Made by a program: the position numbers and the translations under genes. From positions 374,842 through 438,841 of the forward strand of contig JACTAT010000123.1 of the NCBI GenBank assembly GCA_014526335.1: a stretch of DNA of 64,000 nucleotides, written 5' to 3'. Position 1 is the first letter of the stretch. Each line of letters opens with the position of its first letter. Origin of the DNA: Chrysaora quinquecirrha. Its lineage: Eukaryota > Cnidaria > Scyphozoa > Semaeostomeae > Pelagiidae. Under the pieces are notes generated by a model that had not been told where the DNA came from, did no database searches, and worked only from the letters and a program-made list of their open reading frames with translations. This document shows, one piece after another, positions 44,501-57,100 of the stretch.

Positions 44501-47500
44501 AAAGCTACATGAGATATTGTATCTTGCCTTACAGTTATCAATGAAATTCTTTGCATTTCCTTTCTAAGAACATCTGCTTCCGGAATCTACATCTTGTTTT
44601 TATGCCTAGGCCAAAATTGCCAGTATTTTGGCAGATTTTGTGGCCGGTACCAGGGCCAAAATCGATTTAACGGTTGAGACTTGAGGAAACTCGATTTGGG
44701 GCCTGGGGACGAGGTTGGGTCAATAGCTATTCAGTAGATGAAATGCTTCCATCAGACTGGATGCGCCTACCTCTTGGTGCGACTGGTCGATTTTCGGTAT
44801 GGCAAGATTACGAGTCCAAGTTTGAGTTATCTTTAGCAATAACGACGAAGAAAGGTGATAACTGGGTATTGATGACTGGGGCTTGGATGATAGTTCTAGT
44901 AGCTTCCTGATTCAGAAATATATCAAAACTAATTTTTCGAAACTTCATTTTCTTTCTACTCAACAGGTTCTTTGAGATGTCTCGGATCTTTCATGTTGAA
45001 GATAAGAGAGCTTGTCAAGTAAGTTCCAATTATCTTAAAATCTAACCTCGTCCCCAGGCCCCAAATCGAATTTCCTCGAATCTCGACCGTCAAGTCGATT
45101 TTGGCCCTGGTACCGGCCACAAAATCTGCCAAAATACTGGCAATTTTGGCCTAGGCATAAAAACAAGATGTAGATTCCGAAAGCAGATGTTCTTAGAAAG
45201 GAAATGCGAAGAATTTCATTGATAACTGTAAGGCAAGATACAATATCTCATGTAGCATCGTTTTTTGGTTTTTATAGATGTTTTTTACATAGTTTTCGGC
45301 CTATTTTGGTGTTAAATTTTTAAGAAATTGTGACGTCACTAAAACTTGCTGTTGCTTGAACAGCCAATCAAATTGCGATTATGGACATGGACAGCGGAGT
45401 CGAATATGGACAGCGGGTCGAATATGGACAGCGGAGTTTCACGTCGAGGCCTATTCACCCTGGGGACGAGGTTGAATAAACCAACCACGCATATATAGAC
45501 AGGGTATTTCTAATAAAAATCTGGCAAAGTGCCTTACTTATGGTTTCACTTCGGATTCGGGTAGTTCATGGTCTTACAAACTTTTTAAGACTTGGAATAT
45601 TTTTGTAAAACAATAGAAGTCACGTGATTAATGATTTCATAATTCCTGCTCAGAAAGAATTTGACTCCCCTAAATTTTGAACTTTGTTGTTTTATTTTGT
45701 TAAGCATCCTAAAAGAAGTAAACCCATATAAAACACTTTATGGTAACACAGTTATAGATTCAGAGCTAACAGCTAGCTTTCACGTCATCACTAGCATAAA
45801 CTGCCTTACAACGCATCACGCCAAAGCGCTTGGGGTGCACCTTTTATGGGTGCACATGCTTGACTATTTAAAAGCTACCCTGAATCTATATTTTGTTTTC
45901 TACAGTGTCATCGACAGAGATTTAAAATGCTTTCGAGCGTTTTTCAAGTGGCTCTCTGGAGGTGAATTTTAAATTTTTTTTGTTTTTTTTTTTCATCAAT
46001 GTCGCTTTGCCGCCACGCTAATTAGCAACAGAGGAATGTTTCATTTTCTTTTGGGTAGTGAGAAAGTGCAGAAACGTATTTTTTTATTCTTAGAAACATT
46101 TTTCCGTCTGTTAGAGATAATTCGAAATAATTCCTCGCTGTAATTTTCTGCACAGTCTGGGGACTGTCGTAACTTGCTTAGCCAGATCTTTGTTTCCCTT
46201 GGGGGTTTCGGAAGCTGTCCACCTCAAAACCAAACTACCGTTTCTGAATAGACACAAAGAAAGAGTTCGCTTTCTCGCTTAGACTTTTGATATCATTCTA
46301 TTGGTCTTCCCGCTGTATACCGTAGGATGATTATTGGCCCAAGGCTCTCCTCCCGTTTAACTTTTTTTGTGTATCGGCAAAGTTGAGCATTCTTCAGCAC
46401 CATAAATATTTACATATATTTTCATGCAAACGGGAGGAGAGCCATTGGCTGTATGATTTGAGGAGTTGAGAGTTAATTGGCGATTTCATTGAGCTCTTAT
46501 AGCTCAGTGGAAGCGTCGTTGACTCTTTTTCATGTAATCCAGGTTCAAATCCCATCTATTGTTGTATGCAACCTGTCGAAAAATCTATCCTAGTGCTGGC
46601 AATTCATGGCAATATATGTCACTGATGGATGTGCGACGAAACGCGTTTTAGGAAGCTTTTATTGGACGTTTGCGTTGCTATGTAGTCATCACCATTTTGT
46701 CTATTCAACACCAACACTGCTTTGTGGTGATTTTCCCGTATCTTGAGCGTATATTTCTGATACATTATTCCTGTCACTTTATTCTCGTCGCATCAATTAT
46801 CCCCCTAACATTCAAAATCCTTTTTTGTCTACTCGAAGTCCATAATATTTGAAAATTCTTGCTTGTGTGAAAGTTTGAAAAGTTTGTGCATTGGAAAAGA
46901 TTTCGACTTTTTGAGATCATGAAGTATCAACTGCATTTTGTTCTTGTTTTCGTTAATTTTTGTTACCTCATTTCATATTTGCATACTCTTTTTCAGTAAT
47001 GGTCAGATCTTCGGATGATCCTCTCCCAAGTGCCTTCAAAGAGGTAGTAGCCTATATATACCGCATTTCCTCGATTAAGCGTCTGGGACACTTATTTAAA
47101 AATCCAGCTTTCTAAAGAGAAGGTGCTGTGGCGTCGTGGTATAATCCAGCTGACTCGTGGTGTCAGCAGCTCAGTGTGGTCAGTGTTCGAACCCAGCCGC
47201 GGTAGTGCCAGGATCGAGGTCACGTTTACTTAACTTACACTGAGATCCTAGCCCCTTGCGCTTATAAGCTTTTTCATCTCCACAAGCAATTATTTGAAAA
47301 TTTGTGAAAATTTTTGAAAATTTTTGAAAATTAAGTATTCCTGCAACTGGCAAATGGTGCCCCTTTGTTCATCTCAACTAGAGCTTACACATACACTATC
47401 GAAGGAGCATCTTGGACGAACCTGGTGGGCAGTTCGATCCAAATTGGGCGCTTTGAGAGCATCCAGCATTTATCTTTATCTTTATTACGGGAAACTCGGT

Positions 47501-50500
47501 AATCAGTTCAATTTCCAAAGGACATTTTGAAATTTATTGACAATTTAAGATGAATAAGTTTACTGAAGTTTAATTTTGTAATTTTTTAATTGTAGTTCAG
47601 TCAAGAAGACAATGCTCATATTTTGTATTTTCTACGAAATCAGCTTGTCGAGGTGTGTTTTTGTTTTTGTTTTTTGTTTTTCGTTGGGTTGACTTGGTAA
47701 ACACGTAAGCTGCACCCAAAAAGCCTATTTCTGTCACGACTGCCCATAGGTAAACCCATCCTTTATCTTAATGACTGGTCTTTAATCTCTTGTTTCTTAC
47801 ATCGTTCAAAAATAGTTTTTGAGTTATACAAAACTTCAGAATCGCGATAAACAGCCGAAAAATTTTCGGGCATACTAACGAAATTGTTTTCGCTGTTTAT
47901 CGTTCAAAGTTTCTTCTAAAAAACGTTCCTAACAAAACTACATTTCGTCAGTTGCTTAAAAGTTTTCTCTCCAATTTACCACTTCGCTATCTGAATATTT
48001 TTTTGATTATGCAAACTTCAAAATTGCTAGGAACAACGGGAAAATCTAAGGGTAGACTTCTGGCAGCTATGCAGCTGATGTGGACCTGCAGCTTGTGCCC
48101 CCTCAGAATGATATTCCAGAACGAATTCCTTGGGTACTCATTTTCCGACCTCGGAAGGATGGACAGCTGAGTTGACTGTAGGCTCGTGGAAGGCGGCTTC
48201 GACGAGATTTGAACCCATGACCTCGCGATCGCGAGCCGAACGCCTTGACCAATCGGCCACACCACCTTCCACACTCCGAGGACAGTTACTCTAAGGCTGC
48301 GTTTACACGGGACCTGCTAAACGGTTCCAAACGGAACCGTTCCAAATGGGTACGGATAGGCTTTGCGTTCCCACGAGATCGACAAATCAGTTCCATTTGG
48401 AACTGTGCTTCGCAGCCTATCTTCCGGAACTGTGCTTCCCAGCCTATCGCGCATCTGTCTCATCAAAGCCAGGCAAAAAGCGCGTCACTTTCGTTAAAAA
48501 ACAGAAGTTTCACCATGTCAGATGCAAATGGAACCGATCCCGTGTAAACGCTGCCTAAGCGACAGGTCATCGTCTACTATATCAATTAATGCGCCGGTGA
48601 TGAACATGATTCCGACTAAAGTAAAGCGCAATAACGTACTTGTAGTTAGTTTCCTATATATATTTTGAATTCATACTAAATGTTGCTTCACAAGTGCAAA
48701 CATATACACGTATGGCTGCTTAAAAATACCCTTGATGTAATAAAATGATTTAATATTACACAACGTTTTATCCTGTTTAGAAAGAAAGCAAAGGTTCGTT
48801 TATGCTAGAAAGAGTCGGCCAGGTAAGTATATATTTCTTTTGAATATTTTTACATAAACCAGAAGCCTCCAAACACTCGCAAAGAAAAACTGAAAGCATA
48901 GGCTATCGTCGTGTAAAATTTCGAGATATACCCCCATTCATGTCTATGGCTGTATCGTCACTTGCACTAGGGTTATGATAAATACCACTTAGAGGGACTG
49001 GGATCAAGTACCCCAGTCTAAAAATAGCATTTGGGGGCAAATTTAGGTTGGGGTCTGTTTCTCATCTCTTTCAGCGCATCAAACTTGGTAGGTGTACGAC
49101 GTTTCATGCTGGTATCACAATCTACATGATTGAGCCTGTCTTGTGACTTTGTGCCCTCCACTAGTAGTACTATACTGTCGTGTGGGATCTATAAGTGGAT
49201 AGACCCAGTGGGGTGAAACGTTTCACCTGGTCAATTCCATTGGTTTAAGCCCTTATAGAATCAGGAACTTTGAACGCTTATTAAAACAATGATATCAGGA
49301 CTAAGACGGTGAGAATTTGCACGTAGACAACGTTTTGGTCGATTTCAGTATTCTACTTTTAGTGGACAACTCTATATCTTGTGATTTTGAAAATTTCACT
49401 CCTGTCGGCCTTTTGTAAAATGACTGCTCATCATTAAATGTCAGCTACTTGAAGCAGGTTGACTATATCACGGATCTCCACTTCTTCCGATCCTCCGCCA
49501 GTCGCAATCACTCTCCATATTTCTTCCCCGTCGTGTCCTTTATTTACGACATCCATCAACATTTCTCATGGTCTTCCTTTCCTCTTCCAGTAGGGTTCTT
49601 TGTATACCATTTAAACTCATTAGGTCCCTAATTGGAGGGTGGTGGCTAATAATGACATTTCTTCTTTTTGATCATTGATTTTTTTGTATTCGCTATTCTT
49701 AATACTTCTTTATTAGTTTTCCGTGTTGTCCTTTCAGGCATATTTCAAATGCCTGTAACTTCTTTTTGGTCGTTTTAAGTATTGTCCATCATTCAGATCC
49801 ATATCGTAGTGTTAACCTGTTGACCATACATATTATCGTATAGCAGCCTCTTTCTTGTTTGTATGTTGTTTTTTCTTGATGTTAATACTTTTAAGCTCTA
49901 GCTAAACTAGGAAACATTGTATTAAGCGTGTCTCCAAGGGTGGCTAAACATGCGAGTGATAAGCAACCAACATGTCCCCCGACACTGTATTAGACATGAT
50001 AGTCACCACTTATCATGACAAGCCTTTGATATTTAGTTGGGCAACGTTTCGTGAGAGATCCGTCTCCCATCATCGGGCAATGAGAAATGTGGTTTCTTGC
50101 CTATTTATTGCAAAGGTCGGATCGAAAGGTGTGAAATTAACCAGACCTGCGAGGAAGCTCGGAATTTTTTGGCGCTCAATTTCTAAAATTTGTGGCCCCA
50201 AAATTGCGTTCAGTGCAACTTTTGATGTTATTCATCCAGATTTCTGGGATTGAGTAAGATACTTGATTGATACAAGGAGTTGATAGAACTGAGTGAATGC
50301 TTTCTTTAACAAGTCTGTTTTTCCAGTTCTTATCTTCATCAATCACTGAAATGTTCTCCCAATCCATCTGGTGTATGTCCCCCGAGTCTACCAGAAACAT
50401 TTACGTGTCTCTCGCTACAAATTTTGTCGCGCGCTGCAAAGTTTCCAAGATGGCTAAACTGAGAGATATCGAGGAAACATCCACGCGTTACAATGTCGCG

Positions 50501-51069
50501 CGCGAAATGTCTCATAGTTTAGCCAGGCCTTTATATCTATAGACATATTCTGACAAGCACTTTTTGCTACTTCAGTTCTTCTCTTGATTTCTAGTTCCCA
50601 TTTCCCATTTTCAGTTTTTAATCCTAAAAGGACTAATTAATAAGCGATATTTAATAATAAACTGATGATCTTTTTATCTTTGTTATTTTTCAGTACGTTC
50701 AAAATGGGGAACTGAGTGTAAAACAGGTATCGATAATTTTTAAAGATGATTCGATTTGCTTAGCTAACACGATCTAAAGTGTTTTATTAGCTTCCTTCTG
50801 TATCAAAGACACTGATCTCATAAAGCTGAACAACGAGTTCTTCAAATCTTTACAAAGGCCTAATTCTGCTGCAAGCCACAGTCTTTGCGTGCGCAGCCAA
50901 CAGTAAAAACTTTTTGGTTCGGTTCGTTTCGGTTTCGATTCGGCTTTTCGGTAAACTGAAGGATTCACCTTCGCTCTTGCACCTAACTAATAGCAGTCAC
51001 AATGAAATCGATGGACAGCCGAAGAGGAAGAAGAAGAAGAAGAAGAAGAAGAAGATGAAGAAGAAGAAA

Positions 51070-51100
<31 letters not shown>

Positions 51101-54100
51101 AAATTCCGAACCGAAGAATTGTGCCTCCGAACTTCAAAAGCCAACCAATTGGTGAAATATAGGTGTTAAAATCACAAAATTAAAATTAGGACACTTAAGA
51201 GGAGTAAAACAAAACCAACCCATAGTTTATATATCGAAATACTTGCGACCGTCTCCTGCAATATGTACTCTACTCTTGTTCCGTTACTAGTACAGAATTA
51301 ACAGCTTGTTTAAAAATTACTATTTTGTGCACAATATTTCGGTAATTTTTCAATAATTTTTAATACTTAATAATTGTAGCGTATTCGCGTCTAATTAAGC
51401 GGCTTTTGCACAAAATATAATTTTCTGATGTTTCATAAAATTGTTATTTGCTGATGTTCGTGCTTTTAATCGCGTTTGATTTTTGTAGGATCAGTCAACG
51501 AATCCTTGGTATAGATTTGTGAATGATTCATCAGTACTTAAAGGTTAGTAAGCAAAACGATAACCAATCCAAACCTGCGTATTGTTTTCATCTTTGCTTG
51601 TTTTCACAGCAAATTTTGCGACTTGCGAATCAATGCCCGGGAGGGGGGGTACTTAGTGTATTTCGTTGACTGGGTGTGCACACCTTACCGGGTATGGATT
51701 TTTTCGATTTTTTGTCCTTTTTTCTAACGCCGGGTATCGAAAGAAGGTACTTTTTCTAAAGCCAGTTGTCAAAAAGGATATTTTGAAAGAGCTGACTGTT
51801 ACTCTAATGTTGTGTAGTGCACTTTTTGTGTACCTGCAATCTTGGACAAAATATATTGAGACAACAAGAAGACTCCCAGTAATACTATCAATTCCTTAAC
51901 TTTAGCTTCGCTAATCAATAATACACTCCCCTCCCCCCTTGGATCAATGTTGAGTGACACTGAAAACAATTCCACGCCATTTGATGAACATTGAGTGAGG
52001 GGGGGGGGGAGGGGTGAAATGTGAAGTTAAGACAACTATTAATGAAAATTTCAGTTTGTCTCATAATTTTTGTCAAAAAAAAATTTGTTGGAGTGCACAC
52101 CTCCGTCTGATTTTAAGTCAAGTACCCCCGGGGGAATCAATGGCGTTGGGAAGACCATTGTTAATGAAAACTTTGCCCAACATTTGGTCGAATATATGGC
52201 TGTATTTCAGGGCCTTCGAGGGGCAGTGCGGGCATTGGGATAGTATGATTGTACGAGGCATTTTTGTAATCTAACTATTAACCTCTTTTGCTTTCCAGAA
52301 AGTCCGTTGGTAATTCTACCCAACGATTCACAATCATTGGTGGATATTTCTGTTGAATTGCAGCAAAAAATACGGGATATATTCAGCAAAGTCACGGTAA
52401 TTATACTCCTTCTTTCCAAACTTTTTGAAACATTTTGAAAGCGTCGAATGCTTCAAGTAGATAATGCTTCATGTCTGCAGACTTTTTTTGTACTTGCATT
52501 TTCTGGGATTTTAAGAATATCTTGACCCACACATATCTCATACTGTTTGGGATTCATGCAGAGCCTGTAACCATACAGCTCATTTGTAGAACATTGGCGT
52601 TCTTAACTAGACTTATTGCCTGAAGGATCTCACCTTTAAGCTCATGTTTATTCTAGTTTTATCCTGTTCTGTTGATATTAACCCTAATCCTACTGGGGGG
52701 ACACCCCTCAAGCTTTTCTTGTTACTGTACTGTTGTGTGATGGATGTAGGATTCCAAACCAGGCTGACTTTTAGCCTATATGTATAAGCTACAATGTGGT
52801 ACAAACAAAATCCCCATAATAATAACAATGGGTCACGTGACATTGCCTTATATGGAAAGCGGTTATGTCAAAACCACATATAAATCTTTGAATTGACTGA
52901 TTCTTTGCAGGGTAATAGAAAGTAGTCACTAGCAGCAAAATGTAAAGAAATTTCTGGATTTTTATTGATATTAAGGGAGGTTGATTTTTGACCGACATCC
53001 GTATCATGTTTTGATTATGATGTCATAATGACGTCATAATAGAAGTGGGAGACGCCCAATTTACCAGCATCACTCCTAATACATTAGCCCATGCCTGTGC
53101 CAGGTTTCATTGCTCTAGCTCTACAGGGAAGCAATTTCTGGAGGGAATTAGACATGATACAGTAGTCACCCAAACACCCCCCGGCTATTTTTTTAAGGTA
53201 GATTAGGGTTAAAGCACACTTCCCACACACTTTAAGCGATCTTTTTTTGGGGTTAGTCTCGGTTTCATTACCGGTAACCTGGACTCAGGTAATAATTGTA
53301 ATCACTGGTCTGATTGTATCGATCTACACGCTTTTTTTATAAGGAACCACTTTATAAGGAACCTACATGTAGAAGGCCCGAAAATTTAAAGAACTTATAC
53401 TACTAAAGAAAAAATCATTAAGGAACTTTTGAATGTTGAATACTTTTATCACTGCAAATAATCAAGAATTAGAAAGCCGGTTCCATTCATTTGCATTCGA
53501 AAATCACATGAATTGTACGTTAAGCATGTATCAAAAGTTTCCTTGAGTAGTCTCGAGCTTTGCACACATGCAAATGTCTCTCTTTTATTGTTAAGACCAC
53601 TGTATGTGCAGTTAAAATTAAGGAACTTTTAAGGAACTTTTGGAACTACAATTGCCTCAAAAGAGGCCCAAAAATAAGGAACTTTAAGAACTAGGCCTTG
53701 AGGTAGGTTCCTTATAAAAAAAAGCGTGTATCGGATTTTCTTAAAAAATATTTGTTATAATGGTTGTACGGTAAAACTATTTACACTCTCTTGCAGACAA
53801 CAATAACAGAATCAGTCGTGAAGAAAGGAAAACTGAAATTGCCAAATCAAGGGTAACCATCCTTGCGATTTATCTTTTGCATTCACATTCGCCCCCAAGG
53901 GGGGTACTCAAGACTTTTGTATACGGGGAAATCAGTCCCAAAAGTTTACAAAACCCTAAAAAATATCAAAAAAATTTTAGTGACCCAAAAATATCATCAA
54001 AAAATTTCGTTCAGTGACCCAAAAATATCATAAAAATTACTCTATTTTTCCTCAACTATTTTCTTATCTGTAACCCAAAAATATCATATTGGCCTTTCTA

Positions 54101-57100
54101 AAATTGCTGACCCAATAATATCAGCATTAGGGAGAAAAACTTACCCAAAATTATCGGACTGATGTCCCCGTATGAAAAAGGCTTGAGTGCCCCCCCCCCC
54201 TGGGATTCACCCGTTCACAATATTTAAAAAAATGGTCTGGCTCGTACTCTTTAAGCAAGAAAAGCCGATGTAATTCTGAATTGTACCTGTTGCACAGAAC
54301 TTCAAAAATTGCGATAAAAAGCAATGACATAGGGCATACTTGAAAGCTTTTTTTCTATGCGTTTACTCATAGTAACTACTCATAGTGTAAAGCAGAAAGC
54401 ATTTAGGATTGCTATAACAAATAAAACATAAACTTACATTGTCAACTGTATCTAATCGGATCTGTTGCCAGGACCTACGATTATTCTACTTTAAAGTAGC
54501 ATCTATCTTCTGTTTTGTCACAAATTGTGACCGCCCAAACTGACGCCAACTTATCTCTTGCCATTTATTTACAGGACGTCGCATGAAGATGATTGCAGCT
54601 TCAGAATCTCCTGGTATGTTTAATAATATTTTTCGTAGATACCGAAATACCTGAATGTAGACAAAAAGGTTTTGACGCTCACATCAAAACCAAAAGGCTG
54701 GTTCCAGGTTCTCTGTAGACAGAAATAATTCGTTCTCTCTCTTGGGCTCTTTCAATTAGTTCTATTGGTCTTCCAGCTGCATCCCGTCCGCCGATTGGTG
54801 TTTAAAACACCCATGCCAATACGGCTTCGCTTTGTGCATTGGCGCATTTTGATCTGCAAAAGTCAGAAAGTTTCAGTCCTCTAATTATCTCGTCAGATGG
54901 ATGATCTACGATTGACCGGTGAGGGTGCCCCAAATACCCCGCCGTACTGAATAGGGTTAACCTTTATGTGGTCTCTGTGGCCCAGTGGTTAGCGTGCTGG
55001 GCTCAAAACAAGAATGTTGTGGGTTCGAGCCACGGTCTTTCCACTTATGGTTGCAGAGATAACAATCTTTGGCAAGTTGTTAACACAATTGTGCCTCTCT
55101 CTACCTAGGTGTATAAATGGGTACCTGGTCGGTAGTTATTAGCGCCGTTTGTGGCTGCACCATGCTATATGCTACATGCATACAGACGAGGGAAAAATCG
55201 ACTGAGTAGCCCTAGGCTAGTAGTAGACTCAAATACGGCAACTTTTTCTTTTACTTTACCTTCTGCTGATCAATTTCTTTCCAGGTCATCAGAAGAATCA
55301 ACTGAATATATCAGAGCATGTTTTCTTCCTTGCTGTTGCAGAAATAATATGTTTTATATGTTCACAATGGATACAAAGTAAGATGAAGTATAATCTATTT
55401 GTAAGAGCTTTTGTGCGCTCGCTCATTTTCTAACGGAGCAAACCTTAAGACGTAAGGACTGAAATGGAATGTCAAGAAACTTCATTAACTCTGGGGGTGG
55501 AGTTGCGAGATTTAAAAACACGAAAAAATTTAAAGCTTAAAGCTTTTCTGATCATGCCAGATATTTTTATTGAGATTTTGAGTCGATTTTCAAATATTTT
55601 TTCGATATCTCAATTAAGTTTCTAATTTCACGAAAACACTAAAATATTTCCTTGTGTTTTCTCCAGCAGTGAAAAAGATCTTGAATCGTACAGATGCAGC
55701 GTGGATATCTCTAATATACCAAACCAAGAAAAGTAAGATACTGTATACTTATAAAATTCTGTTTATTTGCCGTATAAACTCTGATTACTCGATTGATTCA
55801 TAGCATTTTGTATCTCCTAAGGCCCTGGCCAAACGATCAAACATTGTTGGTCAAGCATTTTAGATTTGCTTTACAACTAATATTGGACCGTTTGGTCACG
55901 TCCAAAAACATTTCTGTCCAATATTTTGGAGCAACGAAGTCACAGTTAATGCGCAAGCGCAAGCGCCTTGTTGCTAAGAAATGTTTCTAGAAGCCAAAAT
56001 GTTGCAAGTTGTTGAAGGTTAACCATAACAAAAGAAATGTTTGACAAGCCATGTTGCATGGGCTGCCACAAACATTGCTTGACAAGCAAAAGTAAGCAAA
56101 CTTTGTAGCGTAATGTTTTTGAAAAAGTTCAAAAACTTGACGCAAGCAAAAAATGTTGGACGAGCAATGTTTTAAGGCGTAGCTAAACGGTAACGCATTT
56201 TTCTTCACAAGCGATTTCAGATGGGTTTCATATGTTTGACCAACAAATGTTTGACCGTTTAGCCAGGGCCTAATTTTAGACTTACTACATGAGTCGCAGT
56301 TATCGCTATTGAATTGAATTGCTGGACGCTCAAACTAACGACTCATTCCCTTTCGTGTTGCGAAAGTGGATTGAAATCTGCTGCCTCGTTTCCATTATTC
56401 TGTTCGGCTAAAGATGTGGCGACCCCCCGACAGAAATTTCTCTCATCTCACTTTTTGCTGTGTTTTCAACTCGACTCGACTCGGCTGAGAAATATTTGAA
56501 ATAAATTCATATGAAAATGCTTATTTTTCTGTCGCTTTTAATAAATCAGCTCATCTTTTTCTGCTCTTGCCGAAAAAAACCATCATATCATGTAAATTTT
56601 GAGTCAGGTCAGACTTGCTCTTAAATATTTTGAGCAAACTGCAGGACGACACCGAAAACATGAAAATAAAACAACAAACAACAAAAAATGAAGCAACAAA
56701 CATTCGGTTTGCAATTTTTTCTTCTTAACATGATTTCAACGTCTAACAGACATACAGTTTGGTAATCGGATTGATGAGGGCTACTTCTAAACAAACAAAC
56801 CAAAAAGTCTACCTATATACTTCAAGAGTATTTAGTCCTCAAATAGCGATGTGAAAACTCGCCAGTGCACTTTCAAATTTGATTCAGCTTTACTGTAAAA
56901 TGCCTTTTGATTCGAGAATATATATTTTGGTGAAGTAACATAAAATTACAAGTAGTCTAGATACACACTCATAAAATTTGAGAGGAGTCGACTGTATACC
57001 GTTTTTGGCGTGGAAAGCCGGAAAACACATCAGCTCAAAATTTAGAAAATCAGATTCAGAGAAAATTGCAAAATGCAAAACTTATAAAACATATCTAGAC

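Noticed and set aside
46491..46560. A functional tRNA gene
   Set aside because: A and B boxes are present but acceptor and anticodon stems do not pair.
50914..51162. Lysine-rich plus-strand frame
   Set aside because: It comes from the (GAA)n microsatellite in an ANAPC4 intron.
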